Origin: Pelomonas sp. Root1237
GTDB taxonomy: Bacteria > Pseudomonadota > Gammaproteobacteria > Burkholderiales > Burkholderiaceae_C
Length of the DNA stretch: 64,000 bases
Assembly: GCF_001425055.1 (NCBI RefSeq)
Contig: NZ_LMDK01000021.1
Coordinates: 124,001-188,000, forward strand
Reading direction: 5' to 3'
Below, in pieces: positions 29,101 through 36,250 of this stretch (within the stretch, counting starts at the first letter, position 1; every line of letters begins with the position of its first letter). The translations under genes and the position numbers were made by a program. The notes under the pieces were generated by a model. The model was not told the origin of the DNA, did not search any database, and worked only from the letters and a program-made list of their open reading frames with translations.

Positions 29101-29154
29101 GTGCTGGTGGGCAGCTTCGAGGTGGAGGGACGGGCTGGTGGCGCAGCGAAGTAA
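26125..29154 (+). CDS. Exported VIT - von Willebrand A - DUF2135 protein
   Basis: A 1009-residue exported protein. Signal peptide [24 protein letters not shown], then a polyproline run. Residues about 45-180 form a VIT domain ([20 protein letters not shown], the usual [15 protein letters not shown] pattern). A VWA-like domain follows with the metal-site motif DASGS in [13 protein letters not shown]. A Pro/Ala-rich linker (about 645-720) precedes a helical, TPR-like region, and the last 110 residues ([28 protein letters not shown]...) are DUF2135, as in YfaP. Such proteins probably act in the envelope through protein contacts; the role is not known. ATG 26125 is used because it gives the signal peptide; a frame open further upstream crosses a hairpin and lacks one. 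Divergent from an unknown membrane-anchored protein. Confidence 0.85.
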   Translation: [1009 protein letters not shown]

Positions 29155-29269
29155 CGACAGGTTTGCTCTGACCACTCGGCGCATGACACCCCTGCCGAGG
29201 CAGAACAGAAGGCAACGTCCTACGTCCTGAGGTTCCCGCGCCGGCAGCGTCTGGGCATACTCGGACACG

Positions 29270-31081
29270 GTGAGTCACGCTTCCGCCTCCACCCCAGCCG
29301 CCGTGCTGCCGCACGGTGCGCGCCGCGTGGCCTGGCTGCTGATCGGCATGGCGGCGTTGCTCGCGGTGCTGGGGCTGTATGCCATCACGGCGCTGTCGGC
29401 CGCACGGGCCTACGTCGCTGGCGAAAGCCAATGGTCACGTGCGCAGAAGAGCGCGACGCTGGCCCTGGTGCTCTATCTGCAATCCGGCGACGAGGCGCAA
29501 TACCAGGCGTTCGAGCGCGAGATCGCCGTGCCCCTGAACGCCAGGCGTGCACGCGAGGCCATGGACGGAGGTGGCGCCCATGACGACGAGGCCCGCCAGG
29601 GCTTCATCGAATCGCGCAACCATGCCGACGACACGTCCGGCCTGATCCGGCTCTACCGCTGCTGCCGCGGCCTGCCCTATATGGCCGAGTCGGTCGCCAT
29701 CTGGCGCGAGGCCGACGAGCTGATCACCGAGATGACCGCGCTGGCCCACCAGGCCCGCGAACTGCCTCCCGAGGCCCGTGCCGCGCTGCAGCCCCGCGTG
29801 CTGGCGCTGGATGCGCGGCTGACGCCGATGGAGCAGCGCTTCTCGGCCAGCCTCGGGCTGGCGTCGCGCATCACGGCGGCGGCACTGATCGGCATGCTGA
29901 TGGTCTGCGCCCTGCTGTTCGGCCTGACCGCCGCTGGCCTCGTGATGCGGCGCGCCCGCGAGGACCAGGGCACCCACCAGGCCGTGCAGCGCAGCGAGGC
30001 GCTGTTCCGCTCGCTGTGGGAGACCAGCATCGACGGCGCCGTCATCATCGATGCCGGCAGCAGCATCCGTTTCGCCAATCCCGCCATCCACGCGCTGCTC
30101 GGCCATGAACCGGGCAGCCTCAACGGCCAGCCGCTGGCGACCTTGCAGCCCGAGGCCCTGCGGGCGCAGCACGTCGCTGGCCTGGCCCGCCACATGGCGA
30201 CCGGAGAAAAACGCCTGGACTGGCGCGGCGTCGAGACGCTGGCCCGACATGCCGATGGCCGGGATCTGCCGGTGGAGATCCGTTTCGCGCGCTTCGAGCT
30301 CGACGGCGAGACGCTGTTCGTCGGCTTCGTGCACGACATCTCGGAACGCAAGGCCGCCGAGCGCGTGGCCGCCGAGCACCTGAGGCTGCAGGAGGCTGAC
30401 CGGCTCAAGTCCGAGTTCCTGGCGCGCATGAGTCATGAGCTGCGCACGCCACTGAATGCCATCCTCGGCTTCACCGACCTGATCCACGGTGGCCGCAGCG
30501 GCCCGGTCAACGCCGAGCAGAAACGCCAGCTCGGTTTCGTCGCCAGCTCCGGCCGCCACCTGTTGGCCCTCATCAACGACCTGCTGGAGTTGTCGCGCAT
30601 CGAGGCCGGTCGCATGGACCTCCACATCGAGCCGATCGACATCGCCGAGATCGCTGCCGACGTGGCGGGCCAGTTGCGCCCGCTGGCCGAACCCCGGGGC
30701 CTGGTGTTGAAGCTGGCCATGGCCCCGTCGCTGCCCTGGCGTGGGGACCGCCGCAAGCTGACCCAGGTGCTGATCAACCTGGTGGGCAATGCCATCAAGT
30801 TCTCCGAGCAAGGTGACATCGAGATCCAGGCCTGGCAAGACGGCGAGCGCCTGGTCCTGAGCGTCAGGGATCACGGCCCCGGCATCCCCGAGGCGCATCG
30901 AGCCCTGCTCTTCCAGCCCTTCCGCCAGCTCGAAGGCGGCGTCGCCCATGCCCAGGAGGGCACGGGGCTGGGCCTCTATCTGAGCGCCCAGCTGCTGGCC
31001 GGCATGCAGGGTCGCATCCGCCACGAGCCTGCCGAAGGTGGGGGCTCGCGCTTCATCATCGAGATGGACGCGCTGCCATGA
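29270..31081 (+). CDS. Sensor histidine kinase with PAS domain
   Basis: Membrane kinase, 603 residues, GTG start. Two membrane segments (about 20-43 and 201-226) bracket a periplasmic helical domain of about 155 residues. A PAS domain follows (SLWETSIDGAVIIDAG...), then HisKA with phospho-acceptor His389 in MSHELRTPLNAILGF, and a HATPase_c domain with N-box NLVGNAIKFS, DHGPGIP and GTGLGLYLS. No receiver is fused; instead the next gene, overlapping by ATGA, is a single-domain receiver. Signal sensed is unknown. The start lacks a clear ribosome-binding site. Confidence 0.9.
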   Translation: MSHASASTPAAVLPHGARRVAWLLIGMAALLAVLGLYAITALSAARAYVAGESQWSRAQKSATLALVLYLQSGDEAQYQAFEREIAVPLNARRAREAMDGGGAHDDEARQGFIESRNHADDTSGLIRLYRCCRGLPYMAESVAIWREADELITEMTALAHQARELPPEARAALQPRVLALDARLTPMEQRFSASLGLASRITAAALIGMLMVCALLFGLTAAGLVMRRAREDQGTHQAVQRSEALFRSLWETSIDGAVIIDAGSSIRFANPAIHALLGHEPGSLNGQPLATLQPEALRAQHVAGLARHMATGEKRLDWRGVETLARHADGRDLPVEIRFARFELDGETLFVGFVHDISERKAAERVAAEHLRLQEADRLKSEFLARMSHELRTPLNAILGFTDLIHGGRSGPVNAEQKRQLGFVASSGRHLLALINDLLELSRIEAGRMDLHIEPIDIAEIAADVAGQLRPLAEPRGLVLKLAMAPSLPWRGDRRKLTQVLINLVGNAIKFSEQGDIEIQAWQDGERLVLSVRDHGPGIPEAHRALLFQPFRQLEGGVAHAQEGTGLGLYLSAQLLAGMQGRIRHEPAEGGGSRFIIEMDALP

Positions 31082-31446
31082 CGCTGCCGCGGGTGCTGCT
31101 GGTCGAGGACAACGCGGCCAACGCCTATCTCGCGCGCTACGTGCTGGAGGCCGCCGGCTTCGAGGTCGACTGGGCGGCCAATGGCCAACTTGGCCTGGAA
31201 GCTGCCGCCGCGCGCCGGCCCGACATCATCCTGATGGACCTGCGCATGCCGGTTCTCGACGGCTACGAGGCCACACGCCGACTGAAGGCCGATCCGTCGC
31301 TGCGCGACGTGCCCGTGCTGGCGATGAGCGCCCAGGCCATGCCCGAGGAACGCGCCCGAGCGCTGGCGGCCGGCTGTGCCGCCCATATCGGCAAACCCAT
31401 CGATGTGACCACGCTCGCGGACGAAATCAGGCCCTGGCTGCCTTGA
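31078..31446 (+). CDS. Single-domain response regulator (CheY/DivK-like)
   Basis: A 122-residue stand-alone receiver with the acidic pair Glu10-Asp11, phospho-acceptor Asp54 in ILMDLRMP, Ser in LAMSAQAM and Lys in HIGKPID. No output domain. The start overlaps the histidine kinase stop as ATGA, so the two are translationally coupled and very likely cognate. It probably passes the signal by protein contact or a phosphorelay, as DivK-type receivers do. Its 3' end overlaps the facing MaoC gene by 20 bases. Confidence 0.92.
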   Translation: MTLPRVLLVEDNAANAYLARYVLEAAGFEVDWAANGQLGLEAAAARRPDIILMDLRMPVLDGYEATRRLKADPSLRDVPVLAMSAQAMPEERARALAAGCAAHIGKPIDVTTLADEIRPWLP

Positions 31447-31897
31447 CGAGCAGCGTGCCACGCCCGACTACGCAAGGGTGGGCGTTGCGCACGGTCGCGC
31501 GCCCATCGACGAGGGCCAGCCACCCACCGAGCGTCGCATTCCATTCCACGCTGGCCACGCGCCAGTGCAGCAGCAGCTCCTGCTCGGCGAACACCGGCGC
31601 CTTGAAGGCGAAATTGAAGTTCAGGCACAACAGCTCGCGATCCGCGCCGTCATCGCCGCGCGAGAAGTGGCTGGCGACGAGGCCGATCATCTGCGCCGTC
31701 GTCTGCTGGCCGCTGGCGATGATCTCGCCGTGCCGTGCCCGCTGGGCCGCCTGCACATCGTGGTGCAGGGGGTTGGAGTCGCCGGTCAGGCGGGCAAAAG
31801 CGGCGATGTCCTCACGCGTGAAGCGGATGTGACGTTCGCAGGTTTCCCCGGCACGGATCAGGCTGGTCGTTTCGGCTTCTGCGAGGGTTGTGTCCAT
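31427..31897 (-). CDS. MaoC-like (R)-specific enoyl-CoA hydratase
   Basis: Hot-dog fold hydratase of 156 residues. The active-site motif FARLTGDSNPLHHDV carries the Asp40 and His45 dyad of MaoC/PhaJ enzymes, which hydrate trans-2-enoyl-CoA to (R)-3-hydroxyacyl-CoA and can link beta-oxidation to polyhydroxyalkanoate synthesis. It is adjacent to, and in the same direction as, an SDR-LysE-thiolase operon but 54 bases beyond its end, so may be part of it. Substrate chain length not deducible. Confidence 0.85.
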   Translation of the reverse strand: MDTTLAEAETTSLIRAGETCERHIRFTREDIAAFARLTGDSNPLHHDVQAAQRARHGEIIASGQQTTAQMIGLVASHFSRGDDGADRELLCLNFNFAFKAPVFAEQELLLHWRVASVEWNATLGGWLALVDGRATVRNAHPCVVGRGTLLVKAARA

Positions 31898-31951
31898 GGG
31901 TCGAGACCTTAGCGCAATCCGCCGGGCCGCCGCGCCGCCAATAAAGGGGAC

Positions 31952-32617
31952 TCACCAGTCCAATCGTTGCCCGTCGTAATTGAAGAAACTGCCCGTATCC
32001 GCCGGTTTCACGCTGGCCAGCACGGTGCGCATGCCGGCGATGCTGGTCGACGCGTCGATGTCGGCGCCCGAGCCGCCCATGTCGGTGCGCACCCAGCCGG
32101 GGTGGAAGCTGATGACGGTGGCCTTGCCTGCCAGGGTCAGCGCGGCATCTTTCATGACGGAGTTCACCGCCGCCTTGGAAGCCCGGTAGAGCCAGCCGCT
32201 GGTGCTGGCGCGCGAGCCGATGGACCCCATCTTGGAGGAGAGGATGGCCACGCGGGCACCCGGCGCCAGCGCCTCGGCAATCTGCGGCAGCAGGAGCATC
32301 GGACCCAGCACATTGGTGTGCATGACGGCGTCGAAGTCCTCCACCGTCGGCGTCTCCAGGCCCGAAGTGCTGGGACCGTAGACGCCGGCGTTGATGACGA
32401 CGACGTCGAAGCTCTCGCCGTCGATCAGCCAGGCCAGGCCGGACACGCTGGCCGTGTCGGCCACGTCCAGCTTCAAGGCGCGGGCGCCGTGGGCGTGCAG
32501 CCGGTCCAGCGCCGCCTCGTCGCGGGCCGTGGCCGTGATGCGGGCGCCGGCCGCGCGGTACTGGCGCACGAACTCCAGGCCCAGGCCGCGCGAGGCGCCG
32601 ATGATCAGAACGTTCAT
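31952..32617 (-). CDS. SDR family oxidoreductase
   Basis: NAD(P)-dependent short-chain dehydrogenase, 221 residues. Cofactor motif IGASRGLG, NAGVYG, catalytic Ser in ILSSKMGS and Tyr-x-x-x-Lys in LYRASKAA are present. It belongs to the C-factor-like small SDRs. The ATG at 32617 overlaps the LysE gene stop as ATGA, making it the last of a thiolase-LysE-SDR operon. In that setting it may reduce a 3-ketoacyl compound, but specificity is inferred only from position. Confidence 0.88.
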   Translation of the reverse strand: MNVLIIGASRGLGLEFVRQYRAAGARITATARDEAALDRLHAHGARALKLDVADTASVSGLAWLIDGESFDVVVINAGVYGPSTSGLETPTVEDFDAVMHTNVLGPMLLLPQIAEALAPGARVAILSSKMGSIGSRASTSGWLYRASKAAVNSVMKDAALTLAGKATVISFHPGWVRTDMGGSGADIDASTSIAGMRTVLASVKPADTGSFFNYDGQRLDW

Positions 32618-33243
32618 GGTTTGGTCAATGCGAGCTTGGCGGCCAGCACGGTGAAGAGGCCAGCACCGCCGAGGTTGAGGCCGCGCCCCAGCCAGGGCCG
32701 CGGCCGGCTGCGGCGCAACGGCGCCACCAGCACGATGAGGGCGAGCAGGAACAGCAGCCCCTGAGCGATGAACCAGCCACCCAGGAACAGGAAGGCCAGC
32801 GTCTTGTTCGACGCGTCCGCCGCGATGAACTGCGGCAGCAGCGCAAGGAAGAACAGCGCGACCTTGGGATTCAGCGCATTCGTAAAGAAGCCCTGTCGCG
32901 CGGTGCGCCACAGCGACTGCGGCGCGCTCACTTCGGCCGCGGCCGACGCCGGACGCAGCCCGGCCCGGGCCATGCCCCATGCCACATAGAGCAGATACGC
33001 CGCACCCACGAGCTTGACGACCGTGAAGGCCTCGGCCGACGTGGCCAACAGCGCCGCCAGGCCAAAGGCCGCGGCCAGCGAATGCAGCACGCAGCCCGCC
33101 ATGATGCCGACCGCCGCCGCCACGCCCTGGCGCCAGCCGCCACGCAAGGTGCTGGCGACCGTGTAGGCCATGTCGACGCCGGGCGTCGCGTTCAGCACGA
33201 AGACGGTGGCGGCAAACAGCGCCAGATCGTGGGTGCCCAGCAT
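32614..33243 (-). CDS. LysE/RhtB family exporter
   Basis: A 209-residue inner-membrane exporter of the amino-acid efflux family, with about six hydrophobic segments and the signature near the N-terminus (FVLNATPGVDMAYTVASTLRGG, compare NPGP in typical members; here ATPG). The ATG shares one base with the thiolase stop (TGATG) and the stop overlaps the SDR start, so it is embedded in an acyl-CoA operon. Transported metabolite is unknown; a product or intermediate of short-chain acid or amino-acid breakdown is a guess from context. Confidence 0.87.
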   Translation of the reverse strand: MLGTHDLALFAATVFVLNATPGVDMAYTVASTLRGGWRQGVAAAVGIMAGCVLHSLAAAFGLAALLATSAEAFTVVKLVGAAYLLYVAWGMARAGLRPASAAAEVSAPQSLWRTARQGFFTNALNPKVALFFLALLPQFIAADASNKTLAFLFLGGWFIAQGLLFLLALIVLVAPLRRSRPRPWLGRGLNLGGAGLFTVLAAKLALTKP

Positions 33244-34421
33244 CAGAGCATCTCCACCGCCAGCGCCGTGGCTTCACCACCACCAATGCACAACGCCGCC
33301 ATGCCCTTCTTGAGCCCACGGGCCTTCAGCGCGCCCAGCAGTGTGACGACGATGCGCGCACCGCTGGCGCCGATGGGGTGGCCCAGTGCCACGGCACCGC
33401 CGTTGACGTTGACGATGTCGTGGGGCAGCTTGAAGTCGGCCATCGCGGCCATGGTGACGGCGGCGAAGGCTTCATTGACTTCCCACAGGTCGACCTGGCC
33501 CGCCTGCCAGCCGGCCTTGGCCAGCGCCTTCTGGATGGCGCCGGCCGGCGCAGTGCTGAACCATTCCGGCGCCTGGGCGTGCACGGCATGGCTGACGATG
33601 CGGGCGATCGGTGCCAGGCCGCGGGCCTTGGCCGTGCTCTCGCGCATCAGTACCAGGGCGGCGGCGCCGTCGGAGATGCTGGACGAGGTGGCGGCGGTGA
33701 TGGCGCCGTCCTTCTTGAAGGCGGGCTTGAGCGACGGGATCTTGTCGAGCTTGGCCTTGAAGGGCTGCTCGTCGAACTTGATGACGGTGTCGCCCTTAGG
33801 CGAGCTGATCGTCACCGGCGCCATTTCCCAATCGAAGGCGCCGCTCTCGTTGGCGGCCTTGGCACGCTGGGTGGAGGTGATGGCGTATTGGTCCATGGCC
33901 TCGCGGCTGAAGCCGTATTTGCTCACGCACTGTTCGGCGAACACGCCCATGGCCTTGCCGCGCTCATAGGCGTCTTCCAGACCGTCCAGGGCCATGTGGT
34001 CGTACATCTGCGCAACACCGTACTTGACGCCCTTGCGCGCGAACATCAGGTGGGGGGCGTTGGTCATGCTCTCCATGCCGCCGGCCACCATGACCTCGGC
34101 CGAGCCGGCTGCCAGCATGTCGTGGGCAAACATCATGGTGCGCATGCCGGAGCCGCACATCTTGCTCAGTGTGACGGCGCCGGCCGAATCGGGCAGGCCG
34201 GCCTTGCGCACGGCCTGGCGGGCGGGCGCCTGGCCCTGGCCGGCCATCAGGCAGTTGCCCATCAGCACTTCATCGACCGAGTCGCCCGGCACGCCGGCGC
34301 GCTCGACGGCCGCCTTGATGGCAATGGCGCCCAGCTCCCAGCCGGCCAGGCCGGCGAAATCACCCAGCAGGCCGCCGATGGGGGTGCGGGCGGCGGAAAC
34401 AATGACGATCGGGTCGGACAT
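33243..34421 (-). CDS. Acetyl-CoA C-acetyltransferase (thiolase)
   Basis: Thiolase of 392 residues catalysing condensation of acetyl-CoA or thiolysis of acetoacetyl-CoA. Nucleophile Cys89 in LSKMCGSGMRTMM, GGMESMTNAPH, NVNGGAVALGHPIGASGAR (His) and the second Cys in CIGGGEATA are all intact. ATG 34421 has CGGAG nine bases upstream; the frame is open further upstream without a start signal. It heads a coupled thiolase-LysE-SDR operon. A TTGACG dyad lies 45-66 bases upstream within a promoter, shared with liuA-like and icmF genes, suggesting control by an acyl-CoA-responsive regulator. Names such as atoB or phaA are both possible. Confidence 0.94.
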   Translation of the reverse strand: MSDPIVIVSAARTPIGGLLGDFAGLAGWELGAIAIKAAVERAGVPGDSVDEVLMGNCLMAGQGQAPARQAVRKAGLPDSAGAVTLSKMCGSGMRTMMFAHDMLAAGSAEVMVAGGMESMTNAPHLMFARKGVKYGVAQMYDHMALDGLEDAYERGKAMGVFAEQCVSKYGFSREAMDQYAITSTQRAKAANESGAFDWEMAPVTISSPKGDTVIKFDEQPFKAKLDKIPSLKPAFKKDGAITAATSSSISDGAAALVLMRESTAKARGLAPIARIVSHAVHAQAPEWFSTAPAGAIQKALAKAGWQAGQVDLWEVNEAFAAVTMAAMADFKLPHDIVNVNGGAVALGHPIGASGARIVVTLLGALKARGLKKGMAALCIGGGEATALAVEML

Positions 34422-34452
34422 GGCTGTACTCCGTTGGTAACTCAGATGCGCC

Positions 34453-34487
34453 ATTCTGACGCGATCAATTGACGTGCGCGTCAATTG
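34453..34487 (-). promoter_or_regulatory. Promoter with TTGACG dyad upstream of thiolase operon
   Basis: At 34466-34487 the arms CAATTGACG and CGTCAATTG are exact inverted copies four bases (TGCG) apart. Read on the minus strand, TTGACG (-35) and CAGAAT (-10, 34453-34458) are 20 bases apart, a long spacer typical of MerR-regulated promoters. The same dyad occurs at 48604-48625 and 53985-54006. Confidence 0.6.
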
Positions 34488-34524
34488 CCGCGCAATGCCA
34501 GGGTCAATCGGTTGGGCTTGGGGC

Positions 34525-35322
34525 CTAGCGCCAGGCCGTGGCCGGCGCGCTGCCGCATTCAACCGGGCGGATGTCGGGTTCCAGCCGCCGCACGGCCTGG
34601 CACAACTGGCGCCAGAAGGCGCGCGTCCAGTCCGGGTGGCGCTGGGCGAACTGCGGCGAGGCCGGCGCGAAATAGGGCAGCTTGGCCACGCCTGGCGCCC
34701 ATTCGACGAGCTCGGCGCGCTGCTCGGGTGTGAGCACCTCGCGGGTGCTCAGCAGCAGGTCGAAGCGGCGCGCCTGCAGCATGGTCGGCCCCGCGTCGAG
34801 TGCGCTGATGGGCTCGACCGCCCAGCCGTGACCGCGCGCGATGGCGTCCTGCACCGAGCCGGCCAGCACGCCCACACGCAGGCCCTTGGGCAGAAGCTTG
34901 CCGTCCCAGGCGGGATCGGGAGCCTCGCCACCGCGACCAAACAGCGCCAGGTGGCCGAATACGGGGGCCCAGGCGACGTCGGGCCGGCCTTGAGCATCGA
35001 GGGGGAAGCGCAAGCTGCGCAGTCGCTCGGGCGTGGTGCCGAACAGCAGCGCGATGTCGACGCCGCCCTGGGCCAATGAGGCCGACAGGCGGCGGTTGGG
35101 CAGGCGCAGCAGTTCGCCCTGGCAGCCCAGACGTTTGAGCGCCTCGCGCACGGCGACGACCTCCCAACCTGGCGGCTCGGGAAAGTCGGGGCCCTGGCCC
35201 AGCAGGCCCGGCGGCGAGGCAGCATCGCTGAAGCCGATGCGCAGCGGCTGCGGGCAGGGCGCCGCGCGGGTCGATGTAGCCACCCAGCACAGCAACAGGG
35301 CCAGGAGCAGCAGGCGGGTCAT
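34525..35322 (-). CDS. Periplasmic solute-binding-like protein (SBP family 3)
   Basis: A 265-residue exported protein. Signal peptide TRLLLLALLLCWVATSTRA, cleavage before APCPQ. The mature part PLRIGFSDAASPPGLL...VAVREALKRLGCQGELLRLPNRRLSASLAQGGVDIALLFG matches type-2 periplasmic binding proteins of the amino-acid family, which bind a small ligand in a two-lobe cleft. No permease or ATPase is adjacent, so it may serve a distant transporter or a sensory role. Cysteines at the ends of the mature part could pair. Ligand unknown. Confidence 0.75.
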   Translation of the reverse strand: MTRLLLLALLLCWVATSTRAAPCPQPLRIGFSDAASPPGLLGQGPDFPEPPGWEVVAVREALKRLGCQGELLRLPNRRLSASLAQGGVDIALLFGTTPERLRSLRFPLDAQGRPDVAWAPVFGHLALFGRGGEAPDPAWDGKLLPKGLRVGVLAGSVQDAIARGHGWAVEPISALDAGPTMLQARRFDLLLSTREVLTPEQRAELVEWAPGVAKLPYFAPASPQFAQRHPDWTRAFWRQLCQAVRRLEPDIRPVECGSAPATAWR

Positions 35323-35344
35323 CGCGCCAGTTTAGGCCTCGGGT

Positions 35345-36190
35345 TCAGCGCCATAACCGGTAAGCCCAGAAGGCTTCCTCCGTCTGGATGCGGCGGCGCA
35401 GGTCCTCGGGGCTGAAGCCGGTCAGGCGGCGCGTCTCGCGGCAGAGATGGCTCTGGTCGGCGTAGTCGTTGTCGGCGGCGATGTCGGCCCAGTTCACACC
35501 CGCGCCGGCCTCGGCGGCAGCCACCGCGTGGAAGGCGTTCTCGGCGCGCGACACGGCGCGCAGCTCGCGCATCGGCAAGCCGGCCCAGGCCTTGATGCGG
35601 CGCTCGAGCTGGCGCAGGCTGCGGCCGGCCGCGCTGGTGGCGGCGCGCACCGCCAGGGCCTGGGTCCAGTCGGCATAGCGGTGGCCAGGGCGCTGCGTGC
35701 CCAGGGCCTGCCAGCGTGGCAGCAGGAAGTCTTCGAGCAATTGCAAGCGCGTGGCGTCATCGGGCGCGGCGGACATCTGCTCGGCCCAGGCCAGCCAGTC
35801 CGCGGGCAGCATCTCGCGCGCATCGACGACCCGGTTGACGTGGCGGTCCAGCGCGACACCAGTCAGCGCGATGAAGGCGTCGGGCAACAGCAGCAGCTTG
35901 AAGGCCCACACCTCGCCGAGGTTGCGCGTGTGCGTGGGCAGCGTGAACGGCCCGCCGAACAGCACGGGCGCGTGGCGGCGCTCCGGCGGCGGTGTTGAGA
36001 AACCCGGTGTTGCCAGCCATTCGCTGCTGCCCTCGGCCCACCAGAACAGCTGGACCAGCGGTGTTGCGGGAAAGTAGTTCTCGCGCTGCACGGCCTCGAG
36101 GTTTCGGCCGCGCGTGTCGCGCAGCATCACGCCACGCACGCAGCCGGCGAGGGCCAGCGGCGGCAGCCAGAGGCGTGTGTGGGCTTGCAT
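35345..36190 (-). CDS. AraC family transcriptional regulator
   Basis: A 281-residue regulator. The C-terminal third (RSLRQLERRIKAWAGLPMRELRAVSRAENAFHAV...DYADQSHLCRETRRLTGFSPEDLRRR) is the two-helix-turn-helix AraC domain, with the characteristic ADQSHLCRETRRLTGFSP segment. The N-terminal 150 residues are a poorly conserved sensing domain. It is divergent from the cytochrome P450 gene 60 bases away and is the obvious candidate regulator of it. Effector unknown. Confidence 0.88.
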   Translation of the reverse strand: MQAHTRLWLPPLALAGCVRGVMLRDTRGRNLEAVQRENYFPATPLVQLFWWAEGSSEWLATPGFSTPPPERRHAPVLFGGPFTLPTHTRNLGEVWAFKLLLLPDAFIALTGVALDRHVNRVVDAREMLPADWLAWAEQMSAAPDDATRLQLLEDFLLPRWQALGTQRPGHRYADWTQALAVRAATSAAGRSLRQLERRIKAWAGLPMRELRAVSRAENAFHAVAAAEAGAGVNWADIAADNDYADQSHLCRETRRLTGFSPEDLRRRIQTEEAFWAYRLWR

Positions 36191-36250
36191 CGCGATCAGT
36201 GTCGCATTCGTTCAAGACCCGTCCGCCCCGGGAGCGCAGCATCACGGTCC

